NCBI GenBank assembly: GCA_008694505.1
Contig: VZDJ01000224.1
Coordinates: forward strand, 881,420-945,419
DNA length: 64,000 nt
Direction: 5' to 3'
DNA from: Cyanoderma ruficeps
Taxonomy: Eukaryota; Chordata; Aves; Passeriformes; Timaliidae
Under the pieces are notes generated by a model, which was given only the letters and a program-made list of their open reading frames with translations, did no database searches and had not been told where the DNA came from. Below are positions 1 through 7,929 of the stretch, piece by piece. The number at the start of each line of letters is the position of its first letter. The stretch's first letter is position 1. A program made the position numbers and the translations under genes.

Positions 1-130
1 ACAGCTCCACGTCCCAGAGTGAAGACCCCAGTCTGCAGCTGGTCAGTGCCTGGCACTGGGACTCTGTCCCTGAGGGGCTCTGGGGATTAAGTGTTTGCTG
101 TAAGCAATGAACTCGTGGTGGCTGTTTCAG

Positions 131-278
131 GTGTCTGTCCTCGTGCTGAAGATGAATGATGTGAACTGTGCAGTAGAGGTACAAGGAGATGATTTGTCTG
201 TGGCTTTACAAGTGATGAATGTGGTTCCAGAGCAGCTGAACAACGTTGGCATGTGGCAGTTCCTGCGTGGCTATGTGG
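131..278 (+). CDS. UHRF1BP1: UHRF1BP1 exon (first in window)
   Basis: The acceptor gctgtttcag ends at 130 and the donor GTAAGA begins at 279. It is 148 bp, enters in phase 0 and leaves one base over. It reads VSVLVLKMNDVNCAVEVQ, then GDDLSVALQVMNVVPEQL and GMWQFLRGYV, a beta-strand-rich stretch of the lipid-transfer protein's C-terminal region. Confidence 0.82.
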
Positions 279-2963
279 GTAAGATGCTGCTCTGGGACTC
301 AGCTGCACTGTTAAAACTGGCTTTTTACCAGCCTCCCTCAGGGAATACTCCATTAACTGGGGCCTCGGTGTTTGGGGTGGGTAGGATTGAACACAACTCG
401 TGTGAGGGTTCAGATCTGGCATTTGAAAGAAGTTTCCCAAGTGCCAACACAGTCAGGCTCTGTGGTGCCTAGTAATCATTGATTTGGATTCTTTAAATTG
501 CTGCTAGGATGTATGAAATTAATTTGAAGAGTGAGTAAAGCTATCTAGGGAACCTGCAAGGTTATTCCTGCTCTGAGAAAAATGCTTTTGGTCTACAGTA
601 CTTCACCTAAATTTGAATTTAAAAAAAACCCAAGCCAAACCCAAAAACAGTCAGCTCTCTCCCTAGCACCCCCAGAAACGTAACCGAAACAAAACCAAAA
701 GCAGCTCCAACCCCAAACCTGAGGTGAGAGTGTGAGCAGTTCCCAGGCTGTTGGTCCTGCCTTTCCCAGTCCTGCCAGTGGCCACAGTGGAGCAAAGGGA
801 TGGGGAAAGGCTGGTTCAGCTCTGGAGAGTGAACCAGGGCACTGCCTCAGCTGTGGAGGCAGAGTTGGGACACTGTGCAGGGCAGCTGGGACAGTTCTGG
901 GGGGCAGAGTTGGAAAGCGAGTGGGACACTGGGTCAGCTCTGGGGGGCAGAGTTTGGGCAGCTCTGGAGAGTGAGTAGGGCACTGGACCAGGTCCTATGC
1001 ATGCAAAACAGGGGCCAGTTTTAAAGTGTGATAAGAGAGGGATGTGCCTGGGACCTTAAATGGTCCAGCTCCAGTGCCAGTTCCGTGATGTGGGCTCTTA
1101 GTTTGAAATCTGGATTTCTCTCATGTGAGGGATGATGTCAGACCAAGGTCACTCGGCTGCATTTGGACTGAAATGGGCTTTCCATGCTGCCCTTTCTGTG
1201 CTGATACCTGATCACTGGTGTCCCGTTGTGCAGCAAGCTCTCTCTGCCCCAGCCCTAGGAGATCCAGGAGTGGAGAAGCCTGTGAGCCCTGAGCCCAGGC
1301 AGCCCCAGCCCGAGGTGAGCCTGCGCCTGGAGTCGGGGCCGTGCGCGGCCGCTCACTCGCCGCTGGCCGAGCGCAACGGCTTCCTGCGGCTGCTGCTGCA
1401 CAGCTGCTGCACTGAGCTCTGCATGTCCTGCCTCACCAGCCTGGGACCCTTCCTCGAGGATGAAATCATCCCAGAGGTGATCCCCATGGAGATAGAGGTG
1501 GTGGATGCCAAAATCACGTTGAAGGTGAGAGATTCCCCCCAGGGCGGAGCTCGCTCGAGGGATTCTGCTTGGGAAGGGACGCTGTGGGATTGCTGGGGGC
1601 CTCTGTGGAGCTTCTCTGCTCCTGAAACTCTTTGGTTTTGCTTCTAAAAGCTGCCCTAGGGATGAATGAGGAACACAAGGGAAGTGTGTACCTGTACACC
1701 CTGTACATAAAGCCAGGCCTTTCCCTAGGCTGAACTCACTCCCGTGAGTCTGGCAGTGCTGCCGGTCAGGAACTCTGCTCCTGAGAAGGCTGCAGGCAAG
1801 GGAACTGCTTTCTGGAGCTGTCACAGCTCCTCATCCCTTCTCTGCTTCATGTTTCTCCAGGATGACAGTCCCCCAGTGTACCCCACCTCCCCTGGCCCTG
1901 TCCCCATCACCTTGGCAATGGATCACATTGTGGTGAGGCGCAGGGATGACGGCGTCTTCTATCTCACAGGTCAGTAACATCCTGGTTTTATTGTCCCTCT
2001 GCAGCCCCAGGCTGTGCTGGAGGAGGCTGGGACACGATGGTTGCTGCTGGGAAGGATGGGCTCTGAGGTGGGAGCAGTCCCTGCCTCTGTTCCCTGGTGT
2101 GAGAATTCGTGTCTGGTATTTCCTTAAGCATACTCAGACAGGATCCATTATCTTTTAGTTTCTCATTTTAAAAGGGGAAAGAGAATTTTATTTCCCTGTG
2201 TAAAAAAAAAGGGGGGAGGGGGAAAGAAATTAATTGAAGTTATTTTTTTGTTCTGAGAGCCCTGTTGTGTGAATGTCCACACCTGAGTGGGTTCTGTTGC
2301 TTTCTAGCTTCCCAGGAGAAGGACTCAGTGAAACAGGAAAAACCTGTGTCAGTCCCTGAGGAGCAGAAGGCCCCATCAGAGTCTGTCTCACCAGCCCCAG
2401 CAGCAGGAGCACGTGGGCTGCAGGTGAGTCACTGCTGCCTGTTGCTGTCTGGACAACAGAGAGCTGGAAATTCTCTTTTGCCTTTGTGTGTTTGCAGTCC
2501 TGGGCAGGTGTGGTGAGGTGCAGGAAGGGAGTGCCCCAAGGAGCAGCCTGTGCCTCTCCTATGAGTGTTTTTGAGGGCAGCTTGCCCAGCATGAGCTCAC
2601 TTGTTCCCTTTCAGAATCTGGTTGGGGATTGTTTCCTGATTGGCTCCATCTTTCCCACTGTATCCAGTTCCTTGTTAGAAAAACATGAATTGAGAGGTTC
2701 CCAAAAAGAGAAGTTCTATCAGTGTGGTTGTGTCTCACTGTGTAATTCATCCCAAAAGCTCCTGCTTTGGTTTTCCTTGGAGCAGCTCACTGTGGACCTT
2801 GAAGACTCCTGTCTTGTTCTCTGCTTGTCTCTTGTAGCTCAAGCAAGTGCCAGAGTTGCAAAGGGAGCTCCAGACCATGAAACTGGCCCTGGCAGAGGCC
2901 AACATGGACAAGGCTCGCCTCCTTCAGGAGATCAGGAAGTACAACCCCCTGTTCCAGCTCTGA
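131..2963 (+). CDS. UHRF1BP1: UHRF1BP1 (BLTP3A) C-terminal part, 5 exons, 5' partial
   Basis: Join 131-278, 1253-1524, 1861-1969, 2308-2423, 2838-2963. All introns are GT-AG and phases agree at every junction (1, 0, 1, 0), giving 257 codons including the stop. The family (VPS13/chorein-like bridge proteins) forms a long hydrophobic groove that moves lipids at membrane contacts; UHRF1BP1 has been linked to endosome/lysosome trafficking. This part holds the end of the conserved C-terminal region (VSVLVLKMNDVNCAVEVQ onward), a Cys-rich helical stretch in exon 2, a Pro/Glu-rich linker, and a terminal coiled coil from LKQVPELQRELQTMKLA to the stop. The earlier exons lie left of the window. The assignment rests on sequence character plus position next to TAF11 and ANKS1A, as I recall in mammals. 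The paralogue UHRF1BP1L is the alternative and is disfavoured by synteny. Confidence 0.85.
279..1252 (+). other. UHRF1BP1 intron with degenerate short repeats
   Basis: Intron of 974 bp. At about 840-985 it carries three to four imperfect copies of a CAGCTCTGGGGGGCAGAGTT-like unit. Two acceptor-like AGs precede the next exon (ending 1233 and 1252). Only the second, after tctctctgccccag, keeps the frame with the upstream phase-1 exon. Confidence 0.7.
1253..1524 (+). CDS. UHRF1BP1: UHRF1BP1 exon
   Basis: 272 bp, acceptor ending at 1252, donor GTGAGA at 1525. It reads LGDPGVEKPVSPEPRQPQPE, then RNGFLRLLLHSCCTELCMSC and LGPFLEDEIIPEVIPMEIEV, ending in phase 0. The Leu/Cys-rich helix followed by an acidic strand segment is the most family-like part of the visible protein. 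Confidence 0.85.
1525..1860 (+). other. UHRF1BP1 intron
   Basis: 336 bp with canonical ends (GTGAGA; gtttctccag). I see nothing else in it. Confidence 0.75.
1861..1969 (+). CDS. UHRF1BP1: UHRF1BP1 exon
   Basis: 109 bp after gtttctccag, donor GTCAGT. It reads DDSPPVYPTSPGPVPITLAM, then DHIVVRRRDDGVFYLT, and leaves one base that completes an Ala codon in the next exon. Confidence 0.83.
1970..2307 (+). other. UHRF1BP1 intron
   Basis: 338 bp, GTCAGT to tttctag. It contains an A-then-G-rich homopolymeric stretch at about 2201-2223. Nothing else is recognised. Confidence 0.7.
2308..2423 (+). CDS. UHRF1BP1: UHRF1BP1 exon
   Basis: 116 bp, donor GTGAGT at 2424. It encodes a low-complexity Glu/Lys/Pro/Ser linker (ASQEKDSVKQEKPVSVPEEQ onward) joining the folded region to the terminal coiled coil. 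It ends in phase 0. Confidence 0.82.
2424..2837 (+). other. UHRF1BP1 last intron
   Basis: 414 bp from GTGAGT to cttgtag. No feature is recognised inside it. Confidence 0.7.
2838..2963 (+). CDS. UHRF1BP1: UHRF1BP1 terminal exon
   Basis: 126 coding bp after cttgtag. It encodes a 41-residue amphipathic coiled coil beginning LKQVPELQRELQTMKLALAE and ending KYNPLFQL, with the stop TGA at 2961-2963. Confidence 0.88.
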   Translation, partial: LKQVPELQRELQTMKLALAEANMDKARLLQEIRKYNPLFQL

Positions 2964-4637
2964 GGGCACTGCCAGAACAGGGGACCAGCACCAGCAGGGC
3001 AGGTTTGGTCATTTCGCTGCCAAACGGGTCCAACTCCAGGACTGAAACCAGCTGTGACTGCAGAGGACTGGGGAGAGGGAGGGAAGGAGAGGGCCTGGCT
3101 GAAACAAATGGGAGGAATCAGGGGGAGTTTGCTCTGTTCTGACCTGGGAGTGCTGCACTGAGCCAGGGCATGGTCAGCCCACAAACTCCAGGTCAGATGC
3201 AGGTGGACACCCCATGTCTCCTCATCTGTGGGTGGCTTTCAGCCTCCAGCTTTTGTGGTGACATCTGGAGATGGTTCATGTTGGGTTTTCTGCTTCTCTC
3301 ACTCTTCCTTGTTGTGTTCTTGCCCAGCTGTGCTCACCAGGGGTCACGGCAGGAGCAGGGTGGTCACCTCAGCACCTGGGCAGTGACAGGACAGGGGTGG
3401 CAGAAGGGTCAGGGCTCTGCTGGGAGAGCAGGGCTGTTGTCACCTGGAAATAGAGATGGGATTTCCCACTGGAGTGAGGGCACACAGCTCACTATTCCCA
3501 CAAGAACAGGGTCAAGAGAATACAGAAATTCCTTCAGAGTCCCTTTTCCACCAGTAATTCTTTGTGTAGACATGGATGCAGTCTATGAGACTTAGTCCAG
3601 TTCATTCCCACTTAATCCCACAATGTTTGGCTTTATTGATGCAGGAATTAATTCCTTACAAGGCACTGTTTAAACCTGAAGTTTACTATCAAAGAACGGG
3701 GTGAGGGATGTTGGTTCAGTCTCAGAAGGAGGTGACCTGGGTGGTTTTTGGGATGCACCTTGTCCTCAGAGCTTTGTGTGCCTGAGTTCCCCAGTGGGGA
3801 GGAGGAGCAGCTGTGGCTGCTGAGGAAGGAGCTGTGGGGTTTTCAGCACTGGGTGGAATCTTTCAGCAGGCCTGGGATGGGACACCAGAACCACCAGCCA
3901 GCCCTGATGCCAAAAGGAAAACACTGAAACACACCCCTGTGGAGCAGCTCCCTGGGGAACTGCCCAGAGCCCACGAGCAGAAGTTGGATTTTGTTTCACC
4001 AAACTTTTGTGCTGCTCCCTCTCCCTGTGGGGGAGCAAGAGCTCCGAGAACTGCTTGCCTGAGGTGGAATGCCACGGTATTTCTGCTTTTTCTTCATTAA
4101 TTGCTTGAAAATGGGAGGTTTCTCTCTTCTGCTTTTTCAAATTTTCATGACATTTTGTGTGAATATAGGAAGGGTATGCCAAGGGTTTGCCCAGCCCTGG
4201 TGCCCACCTGCAGGGTCCCACAGCTCCTCCCACAGCTGGGGCCAGGTTGTTTACAGCAAATTCCTTGCTCCAGCAACTTCAGTCAATGGGTTTTGTTGAA
4301 GAATTCAACCATTTCCTTTGCTTTGAAGACCCAGTAGAAAGGACTGTAACCCAAAACCCACACACGTGGGAGGACAAAACCTCCTGGATCCCCAGATTGT
4401 AAATATCAAAGTTTACTTTGTGGAGCCTCTTATTTAAGGATTCTTCCTCTGTTCCAGTGAGAGCCCAGGGAGTCCTGCCCAGCACAGGTGCCGTGGGCGA
4501 GCACGTGGCCTCAGCACCTCTCACAGGGTCAGGAGCAGCTCCCAGGGCCCCTGGAAGGGGACAAGGGGAATGTGCAAGTCTGAACTTGAATTTTAGGCAG
4601 TATTGCAACTTTGCTGCAGTTTGTTTCCACTGATGCA

Positions 4638-4643
4638 TTTATT
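4638..4643 (-). terminator. Distal candidate poly(A) signal of TAF11 (AATAAA on minus strand)
   Basis: Plus-strand TTTATT, about 0.55 kb beyond the TAF11 stop. It is a canonical hexamer and would give a 3' UTR that overlaps the UHRF1BP1 3' end. Confidence 0.4.
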
Positions 4644-4665
4644 GGTTCTATGAACCACGAGCAGA

Positions 4666-4671
4666 ATTAAA
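4666..4671 (+). terminator. Candidate poly(A) signal of UHRF1BP1 (ATTAAA)
   Basis: The only strong hexamer variant seen downstream of the UHRF1BP1 stop before TAF11. It lies 1.7 kb after the stop and 23 bp from an opposite-strand AATAAA. Confidence 0.5.
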
Positions 4672-4915
4672 CTTAATAACCTCCTTCCAGGCTCGGGCCT
4701 CTTTTCCTGCCTTTCCCTCCCCCTCCCTTCCCAAAGCTGCTGTTTTATGGGCAGCTCCTGCATTTAGAAGCACAGCTGAGCCATGATTTCAGATGTCCCA
4801 GCTCCCAGCACATGTTCCCAGGGAACCAGCCCAAGCCCAGGCTGGGAGCAGCTCTGGGAGCACCTTGGGTCACACAGTGAGCAGATCCCAGTCAGGTTAC
4901 AAACACAAGACTAAG

Positions 4916-4921
4916 TTTAAT
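4916..4921 (-). terminator. Proximal candidate poly(A) signal of TAF11 (ATTAAA on minus strand)
   Basis: Plus-strand TTTAAT, about 270 bp beyond the TAF11 stop codon. It would give a short 3' UTR that does not overlap UHRF1BP1. Confidence 0.45.
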
Positions 4922-5192
4922 GTACAAAAAAAGCCACACATCTGGGCACAGCTGACACATCTGGGCCAGCAGGAAATGCTCTGCAGCCCCTGGATGTTCC
5001 TCTGCCTTCTGTGTTGATTGAGACCCCAAGTCCAGGTCAGGGGTGCATCCAGGCCCTGCCAAGTGTGGGGTCCTGAGCCCGGTGTGGGCAGGGACAGCAG
5101 GAACATCCTTGAGGTCCCACAGGCCACCCCAAAGGGGCCTTATGGAAGAGTCCACCTGGGAAGGTCCTACAGGAAGCTCATTTCACCGTCTC

Positions 5193-5323
5193 TCAGTGGA
5201 AGATGATCTTCTTGTACTTGGAGTTGGGGATTTGCCCACGTGCCTTGAGCCTCCGGACGGCCTCCCTCATGTGCTTGGGCTGCAGGGGGGGCAGCTCCCC
5301 CCACTTCTCACACACATCCAGAG
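5193..5323 (-). CDS. TAF11: TAF11 exon 5 (terminal coding)
   Basis: 131 bp after tttgtccag. It encodes [20 protein letters not shown], then [14 protein letters not shown] and KYKKIIFH followed by TGA. This is the last histone-fold helix and a basic tail. Confidence 0.97.
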
Positions 5324-6997
5324 CTGGACAAACAGAGAGAGAGGTCATGGCAGGGGGCAACTGAGCTCTGCCCAGCCCCTGCTGCTGCTTCAGTGCATTT
5401 TGAAAGGAACAGGTAACGTTTGTGCTTGGGGTTTGCAGCCCAGAGCCAGGAATGAACCTGCTCCGTGAGCTCCTCCCTGACAGGAGTCCCAGGGCAGCAA
5501 CCAGGACAAAAAGGCTTCTAAACCACTCGGGCACTGTGGAGATGCTGGATCCAGGGAATGGATGAGCTCAGAGCCTCCGCTCTGGAGCCCTGGGGGCTGG
5601 GTGGGCTGTGATCCCCCCAAAAGCTGAGCAGCAACAGCTGGGTCAGTTCCCAGCCCTTGTCCCAAACTGATGCAAGCCCATCCCATAAAGGAAGACTGGG
5701 GCAGGTTTAGAGGCTTAAGGAACTCCTCTGTCCCTGTAGCACTAATGAGATGCTCATTATACAGCTGCTCTGGGGCTGAGGGACAGAGCTGCCACCCCCG
5801 TTCTCTGCCTGAGGCGAAGCAGCAACACTGGTGGGGTCAGAGGGGCTGTGGCAGCTTCACCAGGCCCTGCTCTGAGCCAGAGCTGCTGCTGGAAGGGAGG
5901 ACCATGGAAAACCCTGTCCTGTTCCACATCCTGCTCCGAGCAGGGAATTTACCCCGGGTTCTTCACTTGTCACTCAGCAGGTGCCACTCACCTTCCTCCA
6001 CCACCTCCCCAACAAACACCTTGGAGATGCCCGACATGGCGATGACGACGTTCTGGGACACGGAGGTGCCGGTGATGGACTGGATGAGCTGGGACAGGGA
6101 CAGGCAGGGACAGTCAGAGCCCCACATGCTGCGACCCCTCAGCCCCACCCAGCCCCTGAGCTGCAGCACCAGGTCGTGGTGTGGGGATTTCAGCTGGAAT
6201 CCATCGGGATCAGCTGTCCCGGAGCCATGGGCTGAGCCAAGGGGGCGGCACAGCTCCAGAAGGGTCCCGGGGCCGCGCCCATCCCGCCCCGCTCCGGCTC
6301 TTGCTCCTCCCTCGTACCCGTTTGATGGCGGCCTTGGGGAACGCAGAGCGACGATACATCTCGTACCGGTTCAGCTGCTCCTCGGAAAAGGAGGAGACCA
6401 GGATCCTGCCGGGGAGAGACCGATCATGTACAGCCCTCCCGCGGTACCGGCCAAGGCCGGGGAGGAGAGGGGAGCGCTGCGCTCTAACGCGGGGTGGGAC
6501 GGGGAATCTGGGACTGCGGCACCGGGAACTGTGAGCTCGGGGCCGCGGACACGATTCCCGAACTCCCAGGCAGCGCCGCGCCGGCACTCACTGCATCTTC
6601 TGGATCTCGTCCTCGTCCACTTTCTGCTTCTTCTCCTTCCGCTCCTTCAGCTCCAGCTTCACCTTTCTGGCCGCACATGCCTGCAGCGCCGGGTCCTCCG
6701 CGTCCGTCGCCTCCCCCTCCGCGCTCCTCACCTGGACGAAAGGGCAGCGCTCGCTCTGCGGCCCCGCGGCCCGTCCCGGCCCCGCTCCCGCTCCCGCCTC
6801 ACCTCCCCGTCCGCCACCTCCGCCTTGAGCTCGCTGCCACCGCCAGCCTCCCCCACCTCGCCTTCTCCCGCTCCCTCTGCGGCTGCCGCTTCCCCCGCGG
6901 CCGCCGCCCCATCGCCGGCGACGGGCGGGGATGATCCTGCGGGCGGCGGCTCCGGGAGAGCGGCGGCACCGAGCGAGTCCCGGGCCGGGTCCGCCAT
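5193..6997 (-). CDS. TAF11: TAF11, TFIID subunit 11, complete, 5 exons
   Basis: Complement join 6997-6803, 6731-6592, 6405-6318, 6088-5992, 5323-5193; 651 bp, 216 residues plus TGA. TAF11 is a nuclear general transcription factor subunit that pairs with TAF13 through a histone fold and helps TFIID bind TBP and TFIIA. Residues 1-65 are an Ala/Gly/Glu-rich tail. A Lys-rich stretch ([20 protein letters not shown]) precedes the histone fold at about 112-205, with [60 protein letters not shown] and [20 protein letters not shown]. Length and fold match the human 211-residue protein as I recall it; only the N-terminal tail diverges. The start at 6997 is the only Met giving an acidic tail in this frame, and it has a good Kozak context (gccgccATGG on the plus strand, palindromic). 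It is divergent with ANKS1A and convergent with UHRF1BP1. Confidence 0.97.
5324..5991 (-). other. TAF11 intron 4
   Basis: 668 bp, the largest TAF11 intron; I see no further element. The other TAF11 introns are 229, 186 and 71 bp. Confidence 0.7.
5992..6088 (-). CDS. TAF11: TAF11 exon 4
   Basis: 97 bp, acceptor ctgtcccag, donor GTGAGT. It encodes [20 protein letters not shown] and [12 protein letters not shown], the long central histone-fold helix. Confidence 0.97.
6318..6405 (-). CDS. TAF11: TAF11 exon 3
   Basis: 88 bp between acceptor ccccggcag and donor GTACGA. It encodes [20 protein letters not shown] and AFPKAAIKR, the first histone-fold helices. Confidence 0.97.
6592..6731 (-). CDS. 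TAF11: TAF11 exon 2
   Basis: 140 bp. The acceptor follows ctttcgtccag and the donor GTGAGT comes after ATGCA. It encodes the acidic-to-basic transition ending VDEDEIQKM plus two bases of the following Gln codon. Confidence 0.95.
6803..6997 (-). CDS. TAF11: TAF11 exon 1 (coding part)
   Basis: 195 bp, 65 codons from [10 protein letters not shown] to EVADGE, with donor GTGAGG just below 6803. It is extremely GC-rich and low in complexity. The start codon sits inside a CCATGG copy of the promoter tandem repeat. Confidence 0.93.
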
Positions 6998-7400
6998 GGC
7001 CGCGCCCGCGGCGCCTCCTGATGATGAAACAGTACGAGTGCCGCCAGGGGGCGGGGCCTATCGCCAGGGGAACGGCGGCGCGTGGAGTCTCGTGATGACG
7101 CACATTTACCGGCGACGCTGGGGGTGGTGGAGTCTGTAGTCATGGCAACGGAGATGCGATGGCACCTCCTGATGACAAATGACTGCGGGCGCCGCGCAGG
7201 GGGCGGTGCCTGTTGCCATGGTAACAGTGACTCGGCGGCGCATCTTAATGACATTCAACGGGCGCCGCGATAGGGGCGGATCTTGTCGCCATGCCAACGG
7301 CGCGCCAACGGCGCCTCCTGATGACGCACAGCTACGGGCACCGCGAGGGGATGTGCGGGGCCGGGTTTGTCGCCATGGCAGCGGGGCTGTGGAAGGGGGC
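6993..7400 (+). repeat. ~75-bp tandem promoter module, about five degenerate copies
   Basis: The GCCATGG-like core recurs at 6993, 7063 (GCCAGGG), 7139 (GTCATGG), 7215, 7288 (GCCATGC) and 7372. TGATGA-like motifs recur at 7019, 7093, 7170, 7246 (TAATGA) and 7319. Spacings are 70-84 bp for the core and 73-77 bp for TGATGA. GGCGCC and GGGGCGG blocks lie in between. A further GGGGGCGGGGCCTATGCCA piece at 7586-7604 resembles unit 1 and may be a detached remnant. Confidence 0.85.
7212..7225. promoter_or_regulatory. X-box-like (RFX) palindrome
   Basis: GTTGCCATGGTAAC, a close match to the RFX-family palindromic X-box. It is the best-conserved core of the tandem module. The other copies keep only one half (for example GGCAAC at 7143-7148). 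Confidence 0.6.
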
Positions 7401-7691
7401 CTATGCTGGGGCTGAACCCTGGGCCCTGCGCGCTCGGACCGACCGACCTCGCTCTGAGCCGCCGTCCCCATAACCGGACCCTGCCGGGACACGGGATTAG
7501 TGCGGCCCCGCTGCCCGGGCCCCGCAGGGGAAACCCCCCCCAGACCCGCCCACAACGAGAGCGGCGGCGGGACCACGGGCAGCCCTGGGGGCGGGGCCTA
7601 TGCCAAACCACGCCCCTTGTACAGCCCATCCCTCAGACCCCGCCCATCACCTCCCCTCAGGCCCCGCCCCTGGCCCCACCGCGGCCCCGCC

Positions 7692-7699
7692 CCGGAAGT
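7692..7699 (+). promoter_or_regulatory. ETS/GABP-type site upstream of ANKS1A
   Basis: CCGGAAGT, 28 bp before the ANKS1A start codon, within GC boxes. ETS sites at this distance are common near start sites of CpG-island genes; this one is inferred from motif only. Confidence 0.5.
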
Positions 7700-7726
7700 C
7701 GCGCGGGCGCCCGGGCCGCGCCGGCC

Positions 7727-7929
7727 ATGGGGAAGGAGCAGGAGCTGCTGGAGGCCGCGCGTACCGGGAACCTCCCGGCCGTGGAGAAGCTGCTCTCGGG
7801 GAAGCGCCTCAGCTCCGGCTTCGGCGGCTCCGGTGCTGGCGGCGGCAGCGGCGGCGGCTCCTCGGGGGGAGGCGGTGGCGGGAGCGGCGGGAGCGTCGGT
7901 GTGGGGCACCCGCTGTCCAGCTTGCTCAG
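7727..7929 (+). CDS. ANKS1A: ANKS1A exon 1 (coding part)
   Basis: 203 bp from the ATG in gccATGG to donor GTGAGC. It encodes [20 protein letters not shown], then [12 protein letters not shown], then a roughly 30-residue Gly/Ser tract (GGC/GGT/AGC repeats, 7822-7905) and HPLSSLL. The frame is open 120 codons upstream, but that stretch is promoter repeat. The conserved MGKEQ start is chosen. Confidence 0.95.

Larger units (their letters stand above)
2964..4690 (+). other. UHRF1BP1: UHRF1BP1 3' UTR (probable)
   Basis: Non-coding sequence after the stop. I find no AATAAA on the plus strand in it; the best plus-strand poly(A) signal is ATTAAA at 4666-4671. The exact end is not determined. Confidence 0.5.
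6998..7726. promoter_or_regulatory. Divergent CpG-rich promoter shared by TAF11 (-) and ANKS1A (+)
   Basis: The two start codons are 730 bp apart, head to head, in a dense GC/CpG stretch that continues into ANKS1A intron 1 (to about 8700). No TATA box is seen. GC boxes lie at 7047-7058 and 7587-7598, with further CCCCGCCC motifs near 7638, 7662 and 7684, and an ETS-type CCGGAAGT at 7692-7699. An X-box palindrome lies at 7212-7225. Transcription start sites cannot be placed from sequence alone. Confidence 0.85.

Noticed and set aside
1132..1252. Coding start of the UHRF1BP1 exon at 1132 or 1234
   Set aside because: Using the acceptor at 1233 breaks the phase with the preceding exon; the acceptor ending at 1252 fits.
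5670..7139. 489-codon plus-strand open frame
   Set aside because: Antisense to TAF11 exons 1-4 and its GC-rich introns; the real coding signal is on the minus strand.
7367..7726. N-terminal extension of ANKS1A exon 1 upstream of 7727
   Set aside because: The frame is open, but the sequence is promoter repeats and GC boxes; the conserved family start is [14 protein letters not shown].
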